Positions 26,631 through 33,952 of a stretch of DNA of 64,000 bases are shown here, piece by piece. The DNA is from Tannerellaceae bacterium (GTDB lineage: Bacteria > Bacteroidota > Bacteroidia > Bacteroidales > Tannerellaceae). Made by a program: the position numbers and the translations under genes. The notes beneath the pieces are model-generated. The model was not told the origin of the DNA and made no database searches. It saw only the letters and a list, made by a program, of their open reading frames with translations. Where the stretch lies: assembly GCA_031255855.1 (NCBI GenBank), contig JAIRRS010000112.1, positions 62,001 through 126,000 on the forward strand, read 5' to 3'. The number at the start of each line of letters is the position of its first letter. Positions within the stretch are counted from its first letter, which is position 1.

Positions 26631-28145
26631 ATGAAATTCAATTTTACAACAAAAGGAAAAAACAAGGTGATGAATCACGAAGGCGAACAAGCATACCGCC
26701 TGTCACCGGAATGGCAATTGTATACTGCCACCGTTACCTCTTCGTTGAATGACAAATTTTACGAAGGGGCAGAAACAAGAGTAGAAACATTGCGTAAACT
26801 GATAGCCCAGTGCGATCCTATGTTCGTAGCGCAACTGGCAGTATATGTCCGCAGGAAGATGAATATGCGTTCCATACCATTGGTATTGGCCGTAGAGTTG
26901 GCAAAGGTACATAGTGGAGATTCCACCGTAAACAAAATGGTATCGGGTATTATACAACGTGCTGATGAAATAACTGAATTGCTGGCATACTATCAGATGG
27001 CTAACGAGCGCAAGGATACTAAAAAACTGAACCGCTTGTCGAAACAGCTTCAAGCCGGATTGCAGGATGCTTTCAATCGTTTCGATGAATATCAGTTTGC
27101 AAAATACAACCGCGATGCGGAAGTAAAGTTGCGTGACGCCTTGTTTCTTGTTCACCCAAAAGCAAAAGATGAATCGCAACAAGCCTTGTTCAACAAAATA
27201 GTGAACAACGAACTTGAAACACCATATACTTGGGAAACAGAACTTTCAGCATTGGGACAAACGAAGTTTGCTTCCGATAAAAAAAAGTCAATCGCTTTCC
27301 GTATGAAATGGGAAGAACTGATAGATAGTCGTAAAGTGGGTTATATGGCATTGATGCGTAACTTGTGCAACATATTGGAAGCTGAGGTATCGAAGCAACA
27401 TATCATGAAAGTATGCAAAGCGTTGTCGAATGCAGAAGCGGTGCGGCGTTCGAAACAGTTGCCATTCCGTTTCCTTGCCGCTTATCGTGAAATATCGAAA
27501 GTAAAATCGGCTTATTCAGGACGTGTTTTAGATGCATTGGAACAAGCTGTTACTGTATCGGCTGAAAACATAACCGGATTCGGCGAAGATACCAAAGTAT
27601 TGATAGCTTGTGACGTATCGGGTTCGATGCAGAACGCTGTGTCACCAAAAAGCAAAATATTGTCTTACGATATAGGTTTGATGTTGGCTATGCTGTTGAA
27701 ATCACGCTGCAAAAATGCTATAACAGGTATGTTCGGCGACAAGTGGAAAGTGATAAACGTTCCGACCAAAGGCATACTGTCTAATGTGGATGCTTTCTAT
27801 CGCCGTGAAGGTGAAGTAGGTTATGCTACCAACGGCTACTTGGTGATAGAAGATTTGTTGGAAAGCAAACAACAAATGGATAAAGTGATGATGTTTACCG
27901 ACTGCCAGTTGTGGAACAGCTACAACGACAAAAAAATAGCTGATTTGTGGAACGATTACAAAAAGATATCGCCAAACAGTAAGCTGTATCTGTTCGACTT
28001 GTCGGGATACGGAACCACGCCTTTAGATATCACCCGTGATGATGTGTACCTGATAGCGGGTTGGTCTGACAAGGTATTTGATATCATAGCAGCCATAGAT
28101 TGCGGTGGCAATGCCTTGGACGAAATACGGAAAACTGAACTGTAA
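26631..28145 (+). CDS. TROVE (Ro60-like) RNA-binding protein with vWA domain
   Basis: A 504-residue orthologue of the Ro60/Rsr family. The HEAT-repeat TROVE ring spans ~15-310, with family segments FVAQLAVYVRRKMNMRSIP (~65-83), GYMALMRNLCNI (~237-248) and LPFRFLAAYREI (~277-288). A vWA domain follows with MIDAS DVSGSM (328-333) and a later MMFTDCQ strand. Ro proteins bind Y RNAs on the ring surface and misfolded RNA ends through the central hole. Bacterial versions act in RNA quality control with exonucleases. It is divergent from a WYL regulator, and structured noncoding DNA follows its stop. No RtcB ligase gene is in the window. Confidence 0.93.
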   Translation: MKFNFTTKGKNKVMNHEGEQAYRLSPEWQLYTATVTSSLNDKFYEGAETRVETLRKLIAQCDPMFVAQLAVYVRRKMNMRSIPLVLAVELAKVHSGDSTVNKMVSGIIQRADEITELLAYYQMANERKDTKKLNRLSKQLQAGLQDAFNRFDEYQFAKYNRDAEVKLRDALFLVHPKAKDESQQALFNKIVNNELETPYTWETELSALGQTKFASDKKKSIAFRMKWEELIDSRKVGYMALMRNLCNILEAEVSKQHIMKVCKALSNAEAVRRSKQLPFRFLAAYREISKVKSAYSGRVLDALEQAVTVSAENITGFGEDTKVLIACDVSGSMQNAVSPKSKILSYDIGLMLAMLLKSRCKNAITGMFGDKWKVINVPTKGILSNVDAFYRREGEVGYATNGYLVIEDLLESKQQMDKVMMFTDCQLWNSYNDKKIADLWNDYKKISPNSKLYLFDLSGYGTTPLDITRDDVYLIAGWSDKVFDIIAAIDCGGNALDEIRKTEL

Positions 28146-28149
28146 TGGA

Positions 28150-28238
28150 TAAGAAACTTTGCGGATGTCGTAGTATAGAGTTGCTTCGAACTATAAATTT
28201 CCAAGTTTTATGCGTATGTTATTTCGCAAAGTTTCTTA
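28150..28238 (+). ncRNA. candidate Y RNA: 14-bp end-closing stem after the TROVE gene
   Basis: Five bases after the TROVE stop, TAAGAAACTTTGCG (28150-28163) is exactly complementary to 28225-28238. A G-U and an A-U pair may extend it inward. The 61-base interior holds a hairpin TATAG-(AG)-TT/AACTATA with loop GCTTCG (28174-28195) and a TGTCGTAG motif (28167-28173 core) near the base. Paired 5' and 3' ends around an internal loop are the hallmark of Y RNAs, and bacterial Y RNA genes usually sit next to the Ro gene. Reading frames here are short and unlike known proteins. Confidence 0.55.
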
Positions 28239-28313
28239 CTGTCTGTTACCTTGCTTTTATTGAGAAACTAAAACAGAATGTCGTAGAGAAGAGATACTTC
28301 AGCAGCCAATCAA
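28239..28313 (+). ncRNA. linker region of the candidate RNA, with hairpins
   Basis: TCTGTT (28242-28247) pairs with AACAGA (28272-28277), followed by TGTCGTAG (28279-28286), a repeat of the motif at 28166-28173. A GAAG/CTTC hairpin lies at 28288-28300. The repeated motif next to a stem suggests a second Ro-binding-like module, but support is weak. Confidence 0.35.
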
Positions 28314-28380
28314 GGGGAGGAATAGTGAGGTCGTAAAATCGGCGAGACTATCCGGTTCGACTCCGGCAATGCTATGCCCC
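28314..28380 (+). ncRNA. tRNA-like element with T-arm in the candidate Y RNA
   Basis: GGGG (28314-28317) pairs with CCCC (28377-28380) as a short clamp. Inside are a hairpin TAGT-GAG-GTCG/CGGC-GAG-ACTA (28323-28350) and, directly after it, a T-arm with stem CCGG/CCGG and loop TTCGACT (28352-28366), the canonical GGTTCGAnTCC signature. There is no CCA and no 7-bp acceptor stem, so it is not a working tRNA. YrlA-type bacterial Y RNAs are known to contain a tRNA-mimicking domain, and this element fits that idea. ATAG (28322-28325) could alternatively pair with CTAT (28372-28375). Confidence 0.5.
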
Positions 28381-28500
28381 GTTACGTTACTCTTTTCGCT
28401 TGTTACTTCTGCTTTTTCATATAAACGAATGCCGTAGGAGAAAGCTACGCTTGACGAGTCGCCGATGGCGTATAAGGATAAGGAGAATCCTTTACTATAC
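28381..28500 (+). ncRNA. 3' hairpin cluster of the candidate RNA
   Basis: Three further hairpins are visible: CGTAG/CTACG (28433-28449), CGCC-GAT-GGCG (28460-28470), and GTATA-AGGAT paired with ATCCT and TATAC across a 4-base bulge (28470-28500). The dense secondary structure and lack of a plausible coding frame suggest the transcript from the TROVE operon extends to about 28500. The true 3' end is not defined by a plus-strand terminator. Confidence 0.4.
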
Positions 28501-28577
28501 GATATAAAAAAGAAAAGGTTGTCTCCCGACAACCAATCTTCATTGTTAACCTTAAATCTAATACCATGAAAAACACA
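28501..28577 (-). ncRNA. candidate minus-strand small RNA facing the Y RNA region
   Basis: On the minus strand a TATCTTTG box (28588-28581) is followed by about 75 bases ending in GGTTGTC-GGGA-GACAACC (28534-28517) and TTTTCTTTTTT. Box plus terminator define a complete short transcription unit with no coding frame. No good -33 TTG was found. Similar short units may be repeated in other Bacteroides genomes. That is recollection, not verified. Confidence 0.45.
28505..28534 (-). terminator. perfect intrinsic terminator on the minus strand
   Basis: A 7-bp perfect stem GGTTGTC/GACAACC with a GGGA loop is followed on the minus strand by TTTTCTTTTTT. On the plus strand the same hairpin lacks a T tract, so it acts leftward. 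Confidence 0.8.
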
Positions 28578-28588
28578 TTGCAAAGATA

Positions 28589-28861
28589 TGCATTTGTATG
28601 TTATGCAGCATAATTATTCAGTAATTAAATTGTCGCTATTAACCATGTTTAACAATTTTATGTTTTAAAACATGCTTTTGGAGCAATTTTCGAGTTTTTT
28701 GTCTAAAAACGAATGCTCCCCTCTCCTACTTCTTTCTGTTATCGCTATTTTTCTTTTTCTTTGTAGGCGAAATAAACAATGGCAACAGAATTAGAATAAT
28801 CTGACTTATTATTGTGTTATTCTATAATTCAGTTTGTTGAATCACTCAATTATTATTACTT
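28589..28861. other. intergenic region upstream of ettA
   Basis: No gene is seen. It contains a perfect 14-bp palindrome ATGTTTTAAAACAT (28660-28673) and a second CATGTTT half-site at 28644, which could be an operator. No exact TAnnTTTG box was found on the plus strand, so the ettA promoter is not located. Confidence 0.35.
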
Positions 28862-30547
28862 ATGACAGACGATAAAAAGATTATCTTTTCTATGGTGGGT
28901 GTAAATAAGATATACCCACCTCAAAAGCAAGTTCTGAAGAATATCTACCTTTCATTCTTTTATGGTGCGAAAATCGGAATTATAGGTTTGAACGGTTCTG
29001 GTAAATCTACTTTATTGAAGATTATTGCAGGTATTGAAAAAGAATATCAGGGAGAAATTGTTTTCTCTCCGGGTTATTCGGTTGGCTATCTTGAGCAGGA
29101 TCCTCAATTGGAAGCAGGTAAGACAGTAAAAGAAATTGTGCAGGGAGGTGTGCAGACGGTTGTTGATATTCTGAAAGAATACGAAGAGGTAAACGAGAAG
29201 TTTGGTGATCCGGACGTATTAGACGACTCCGACAAAATGGACAAACTGATAAACCGTCAGGCCGAACTACAAGACAAAATAGACGCAACAGACGCCTGGA
29301 ATCTCGACAGCCGTCTCGAACGGGCTATGGATGCCCTTCGCTGCCCTCCGGAAGACCAATTGGTGGACACCTTATCCGGAGGAGAACGTCGCCGGGTAGC
29401 TTTATGTCGTTTATTGTTACAACAACCGGATGTTCTATTACTTGATGAGCCTACCAACCACTTGGATGCCGAATCGATAGACTGGTTGGAACAACACTTA
29501 CAACAATATGTCGGCACGGTGATTTGTATCACGCACGACCGTTATTTCCTTGATCACGTGGCTGGTTGGATTCTTGAGTTAGACCGTGGTGAAGGTATTC
29601 CCTGGAAAGGAAATTACTCTTCATGGCTCGACCAGAAAACCAAACGCATGGCACAGGAGGAAAAACAAGTCAGCAAACGTCGTAAAACATTGGAACGTGA
29701 ATTGGAATGGGTAAATATGGCTCCAAAAGCCCGGCAGGCCAAAGGGAAGGCCCGTCTGAATTCATATGAGAAACTTTTGAATGAAGACGAAAAAGAGCGT
29801 GAAGCTAAATTGGAATTGTTTATACCCAATGGCTCTCGTTTGGGTAATAAAGTAATAGAAGCGCAGCAGGTAGCCAAAGCTTTTGGCGATAAGTTACTTT
29901 TTGACGACTTGAATTTCATGCTTCCACCCAATGGTATTGTAGGTGTTATTGGACCGAATGGAGCAGGGAAAACAACCCTCTTCAAGATGATTATGGGGAT
30001 GGAAACTATTGACAAAGGTACTTTCGAAGTGGGTGAAACTGTAAAGCTGGGTTATGCCGATCAAACTCACAAAGATATTGATCTTAACAAATCGGTTTAT
30101 CAGGTTATTTCCGGCGGACAAGAGTTTATCCGTGTAGGTGGCAAAGAAATAAATGCCAGAGCCTACCTCTCTAAGTTCAATTTTTCGGGAGCAGACCAAG
30201 AGAAGCTCTGCGGCATCCTTTCAGGCGGGGAACGTAACAGGCTTCACTTGGCTCTTACTTTGAAGGCTGAAGCGAACGTATTGCTGCTTGACGAGCCTAC
30301 AAATGATATAGATGTAAACACTTTACGTGCGTTGGAAGAAGGTTTGGAGAATTTTGCAGGCTGTGCCGTTGTTATTTCGCACGACCGTTGGTTTCTCGAC
30401 CGTATATGTACGCATATCCTTTCTTTTGAGGACAACTCTCATGTAGTTTATTACGAAGGTTCATATTCTGAATATGAAGAATATAAAAAGAGACAACCCG
30501 GATATGAGGAACCCAAACGTGTACGTTACCGGAAGTTAATGGATTGA
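28862..30547 (+). CDS. ettA: ABC-F ATPase, EttA type
   Basis: A 561-residue ABC-F protein with two nucleotide-binding domains and no membrane segments. Walker A motifs are GLNGSGKST (N domain) and GPNGAGKTT (C domain), signatures are LSGGERRR and LSGGERNR, and Walker B strands VLLLDEPTNHLD and VLLLDEPTNDID follow. EttA binds the ribosomal E site and gates early elongation according to energy state. The linker with KRMAQEEKQVSKRRKTLERELEWV is the P-site tRNA interaction motif region of EttA, which separates it from drug-resistance ABC-F proteins. Confidence 0.94.
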   Translation: MTDDKKIIFSMVGVNKIYPPQKQVLKNIYLSFFYGAKIGIIGLNGSGKSTLLKIIAGIEKEYQGEIVFSPGYSVGYLEQDPQLEAGKTVKEIVQGGVQTVVDILKEYEEVNEKFGDPDVLDDSDKMDKLINRQAELQDKIDATDAWNLDSRLERAMDALRCPPEDQLVDTLSGGERRRVALCRLLLQQPDVLLLDEPTNHLDAESIDWLEQHLQQYVGTVICITHDRYFLDHVAGWILELDRGEGIPWKGNYSSWLDQKTKRMAQEEKQVSKRRKTLERELEWVNMAPKARQAKGKARLNSYEKLLNEDEKEREAKLELFIPNGSRLGNKVIEAQQVAKAFGDKLLFDDLNFMLPPNGIVGVIGPNGAGKTTLFKMIMGMETIDKGTFEVGETVKLGYADQTHKDIDLNKSVYQVISGGQEFIRVGGKEINARAYLSKFNFSGADQEKLCGILSGGERNRLHLALTLKAEANVLLLDEPTNDIDVNTLRALEEGLENFAGCAVVISHDRWFLDRICTHILSFEDNSHVVYYEGSYSEYEEYKKRQPGYEEPKRVRYRKLMD

Positions 30548-30558
30548 ATGATTAAATG

Positions 30559-30581
30559 ACTCAACAATTCAATTATTGAGT
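30559..30581. repeat. short AT-rich intergenic palindrome after ettA
   Basis: ACTCAA (30559-30564) and TTGAGT (30576-30581) are complementary around an AATTCAATT-like core. It is one of several such spacers in the window and may serve as a weak terminator after ettA. Confidence 0.5.
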
Positions 30582-30602
30582 TTTCAGTTACTAATAAAAT
30601 TA

Positions 30603-31271
30603 ATGAATATCATGAAAAGAAATGTGTTTTTATTGGCGATGTCGTTTGTTGCCTTATTTTGTTTTACTCATGAATCAAATGCTCAACAGGTTATTAAACT
30701 GTTTAATGGAAAAGACCTCTCTAACTGGGATTTTGTAGTAGACAAAAATTCCGTTCCGGCCGACCAGGTGTATTCAGTAAAGGATGGCGTTATCCACATA
30801 AAAGGAACCCCATTCGGCTATATGTACACAAAGGAAAAATATGGTAATTATAAATTGCATGTAGAATGGCGTTGGCCGCAAGAAGCTACCAATAGTGGTA
30901 TCTTTCTTTTGATTGAAGAAGTGAAGAATCCTTTCCCTAATGGTATCGAATGCCAGTTAGCAGCCGGAAACGCCGGTGATTTCGTTTGTTTGGGAGGTTC
31001 AGACTTACTAGAGTTTCAACAACCCAAAGGTAAGGAACGTCCTGCTTTCCCGGTAGTAAAGAAAGCCAATGGATCAAGTGAAAAGCCTGCAGGCGAATGG
31101 AACTATGCCAATATCTTTGTAAAGAATGGTACAATAACTGTTTATATCAATGGTGTATACCAGAACACAGGAACTAACAAAGTAAAAACAGGTCATATCG
31201 GACTCCAAAGCGAAGGAAAAGATATCCAATTCCGTAATGTGACGCTTACAAGTATAGTACTTCCAAAATAG
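30603..31271 (+). CDS. secreted DUF1080 protein
   Basis: A 222-residue exported protein of the DUF1080 (3-keto-disaccharide hydrolase/LamG-like) family. A signal peptide ends near SNAQQ, followed by the family start VIKLFNGKDLSNWDF, a central NYKLHVEWRWP..ATNSGIFLLIEE strand pair and a C-terminal TGHIGLQSEGKDIQFRNVTL. Members bind or hydrolyse sugars in the periplasm or at the surface, but the substrate is unknown. ATG 30603 or 30612 is the start. A longer open frame begins with TTG inside the preceding palindrome and is less likely. Confidence 0.88.
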   Translation: MNIMKRNVFLLAMSFVALFCFTHESNAQQVIKLFNGKDLSNWDFVVDKNSVPADQVYSVKDGVIHIKGTPFGYMYTKEKYGNYKLHVEWRWPQEATNSGIFLLIEEVKNPFPNGIECQLAAGNAGDFVCLGGSDLLEFQQPKGKERPAFPVVKKANGSSEKPAGEWNYANIFVKNGTITVYINGVYQNTGTNKVKTGHIGLQSEGKDIQFRNVTLTSIVLPK

Positions 31272-31339
31272 TAGTTGAAAATTAGGAATAACTATACAAT
31301 GTCGGTTGGTTTGTACAAAATGATAAGAAACAATCGTAA

Positions 31340-31375
31340 CTTTAAGTTTGCCGACAATTGTCGGCAAACTTAAAG
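31340..31375. repeat. 36-bp perfect palindrome between convergent genes
   Basis: Positions 31340-31357 are exactly complementary to 31358-31375, with TTTGCCGACAA at the core and no spacer. It lies 2 bases before the stop codon of the leftward transporter gene and after the rightward DUF1080 gene. A bidirectional transcription stop is the simplest reading, although T tracts are weak on both sides. Confidence 0.85.
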
Positions 31376-31377
31376 CA

Positions 31378-32310
31378 TTACATGAAGAACAACGATACCC
31401 CAACGACACTGATAATGACTCCGATTACTTCTTTGGCAGACACTTTTTGCTTGAATATGAAACAAGACGGGGCAAGGATGAGTATCGGAGTGAGCGCCAT
31501 TAATGTTGAAGCAATACCGGCATTGGTATATTGTATGGCCATAAGTGAAAATGAAACGCCCAGAAAAGGGCCGAAAAAAGTTCCTCCTACCGAAGCCGCC
31601 ATAGCTTTTCTGTCTGTAAACGACCTGATTAGAGTCTGTAGCTTTCCCGTCAAAAGTATGATGGTAAGAAATCCTATTGCGCCTGTAATTGCACGTATTT
31701 GTGTGGATGCAAAAGGAACCATAAAGACCGCTACCTTATCTTGCAAATCTACGGTTTGCATGTAATAGTCCATGCCCAATTTACTGAATACCAAGCCTAC
31801 ACCTTGCCCTATTCCGGCGCCTACCCCAAACAGAATACCTTTAATCGGGAGTTTGAACTCCCATTTCTTTGTGTTGCTATCCTTCCGCCCAACGATAGAA
31901 AGGGCAATTCCGGACAGTGTGACAAACATCCCTAGAATGGCCATCCCATTCATCTTTTCGTTCAGGATGAACATTCCCGCCAAAGCTGCCGAAGGAGGTG
32001 CAAGTGTCATGAATAATTGTCCGAAACGCGAGCCAATCAACACATAAGAGCTGAAAAGACAATAATCTCCTATGATATAGCCGATGAAACCGGATATCCC
32101 GAGCCAAAACCAAGCTTTACTTCCTGCATCTATTGGAAAAAAATTATTGGTAAAGATAAATAGTGTAGTACCCAGCATGATAATAGACATAACGAGACGT
32201 ACGAAATTCAGTGATAAAGAACCGATACGTTTACCGGCGTATTCAAAAAAAAGAGCCGTTACAGTCCAAGATACTGCAACACCCAAGGAAATCAACTCAC
32301 CGGTATACAT
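31378..32310 (-). CDS. DMT-family (EamA) transporter
   Basis: A 310-residue inner-membrane protein with about ten transmembrane helices in two EamA repeats (first ~1-135, second ~160-310). It fits the drug/metabolite transporter superfamily. Substrates of this family range from amino acids to metabolites and cannot be deduced. It lies 3 bases downstream of dnaB on the same strand and may be read through from it. A 36-bp palindrome follows its stop. Confidence 0.88.
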   Translation of the reverse strand: MYTGELISLGVAVSWTVTALFFEYAGKRIGSLSLNFVRLVMSIIMLGTTLFIFTNNFFPIDAGSKAWFWLGISGFIGYIIGDYCLFSSYVLIGSRFGQLFMTLAPPSAALAGMFILNEKMNGMAILGMFVTLSGIALSIVGRKDSNTKKWEFKLPIKGILFGVGAGIGQGVGLVFSKLGMDYYMQTVDLQDKVAVFMVPFASTQIRAITGAIGFLTIILLTGKLQTLIRSFTDRKAMAASVGGTFFGPFLGVSFSLMAIQYTNAGIASTLMALTPILILAPSCFIFKQKVSAKEVIGVIISVVGVSLFFM

Positions 32311-32313
32311 CTG

Positions 32314-33831
32314 TTAGAAAGGATAATCATTATTGTTCTGGGAAAGAAAATCGGGTCCCGCAGGAGGAATCGGAGGCAATGCTGCGTCTGGGTCTCCACT
32401 TATGGACGAAGTAAAGGTACGGACAGGGATATCTTCGTCTATATTCATGAACTTGGCAAATTCACTTTTAAATCGCAGGCGAACATCTCCGGTAGCTCCG
32501 TTACGATGCTTGGCTATAATAATTTCGGCAATTCCGATAAGGGAGTTACCCCGTTCATCTTCAGTTATTTTATAGTATTCGGGACGATGGATAAAGCAAA
32601 CCATGTCGGCATCCTGTTCAATGGCGCCTGACTCGCGAAGATCGGCCAGTTGTGGGCGCTTCCCTTCAGCTCCCTGACGGTTTTCTACTCCACGGTTTAA
32701 TTGTGAAAGGGCAATAATTGGTATATTCAACTCTTTCGCCAGTCCCTTCAACGACCGGGATATCATACTTACTTCCTGTTCGCGGCTACCGAAATTCATG
32801 CCGCTGGCATTCATCAATTGCAGGTAGTCAATTATAATACATTTGACATGGTGTTCGCGAACCAAACGGCGTGCCTTTGTCCTTAATTCGAATACCGAAA
32901 GACTGGGGGTATCGTCTACATAAATAGGTGCGTCATACAAATCGGCCAGTTTAAAGTCTAGTTGTTCCCATTCATAATCTTCAAGTCGACCACTCTTTAT
33001 CTTATCGGCTGTAATTTCAGTAACGTTTACAATCAAACGGTTTACCAATTGTACATTACTCATTTCCAAAGAGAATAAACCCACAGGAATATTATGATGC
33101 ATAGCCATATTCTTGGCCATAGATAAAACAAATGCTGTTTTACCCATAGCCGGACGCGCTGCAATAATAACCAGATCAGAATTTTGCCATCCGGAAGTCA
33201 TTTTATCCAGTCCATGGAATCCGGAGTGCAAACCGCTTAATCCTTCTTTTTGCTGGGCAGCTTTTTTAAGTAATTCAATAGCCTCACCTATAACGGGGTT
33301 AATCTGAGTGACGTCTTTCTTTACATTTCGCTGTGAAATTTCGAAGAGTTTTCCTTCCGCTTCCTGCATTAAATCGTCTACATCTATGGTTTCATCGAAT
33401 GCTTTGCCCTGTACCATGGCTGTGAAGGATATCAATTCGCGTGCCAGGTATTTTTGAGCAATGATGCGGGCATGGTATTCAATATGTGCGCTACTGGCAA
33501 CTTTTGTGGTAAGTTGTGAGATATAAAAAGGCCCTCCTACTATGTCTAATTCACCTCGTTTTTTGAGTTGTTCGGTAACTGTAAGCATGTCGATTGGCCT
33601 TTGGCTGACGCCTAGGTCAACAATCGCCGAATAGATTAGTTCGTGCGCTTTTTCATAGAAACATTCCGGTTTAAGGATATCGCTGACAATAAAGTAAGCA
33701 TCTTTCTCCAACATAAGGGCGCCTAAAACGGCCTCTTCGAGTTCTTTTGCCTGTGGTTGCAAACGTCCCATATCGGGTACAATTACTGTTTTTTGTTTAC
33801 TTTTTCCTGTATTTCTTGTTCCCTCTGCCAT
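32314..33831 (-). CDS. dnaB: replicative DNA helicase
   Basis: Hexameric 5'-3' helicase that unwinds DNA at the replication fork. The 505-residue protein has the N-terminal DnaB helical domain (~25-130), a linker helix and a RecA-like motor with Walker A ARPAMGKT (225-232), a Walker B strand before IIDYLQLM, and the DLRESGAIEQDADMV motif. The extra ~20 N-terminal residues are basic. A minus-strand TAAATTTG box lies just upstream at 33855-33862. Confidence 0.96.
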   Translation of the reverse strand: MAEGTRNTGKSKQKTVIVPDMGRLQPQAKELEEAVLGALMLEKDAYFIVSDILKPECFYEKAHELIYSAIVDLGVSQRPIDMLTVTEQLKKRGELDIVGGPFYISQLTTKVASSAHIEYHARIIAQKYLARELISFTAMVQGKAFDETIDVDDLMQEAEGKLFEISQRNVKKDVTQINPVIGEAIELLKKAAQQKEGLSGLHSGFHGLDKMTSGWQNSDLVIIAARPAMGKTAFVLSMAKNMAMHHNIPVGLFSLEMSNVQLVNRLIVNVTEITADKIKSGRLEDYEWEQLDFKLADLYDAPIYVDDTPSLSVFELRTKARRLVREHHVKCIIIDYLQLMNASGMNFGSREQEVSMISRSLKGLAKELNIPIIALSQLNRGVENRQGAEGKRPQLADLRESGAIEQDADMVCFIHRPEYYKITEDERGNSLIGIAEIIIAKHRNGATGDVRLRFKSEFAKFMNIDEDIPVRTFTSSISGDPDAALPPIPPAGPDFLSQNNNDYPF

Positions 33832-33854
33832 GAATGAATCGCTTTTTTAGACAT

Positions 33855-33862
33855 CAAATTTA
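33855..33862 (-). promoter_or_regulatory. -7 box upstream of dnaB
   Basis: Minus-strand TAAATTTG matches TAnnTTTG, 24 bases before the dnaB ATG. The -33 element is not clear. Confidence 0.45.
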
Positions 33863-33952
33863 CTATTTTTATTTTGTATCGAACCTTTATTGTACCTTTA
33901 CCGCTGTAAAATATTTAATTACTTTTTAACTTTACTGTAAAAACGCTGAATT

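Noticed and set aside
28145-28336. 63-codon plus-strand frame right after the TROVE gene
   Set aside because: It starts within the TROVE stop and covers the 14-bp stem. Its composition is not protein-like and it matches no family I know.
28314-28380. A complete tRNA gene
   Set aside because: The T-arm is canonical, but the acceptor stem is only four base pairs, D-arm features are absent and there is no CCA.
28299-28583. 94-codon minus-strand frame across the RNA region
   Set aside because: It has no family resemblance, it runs through strong hairpins and a terminator on the same strand, and the T-arm and stems explain the sequence better.
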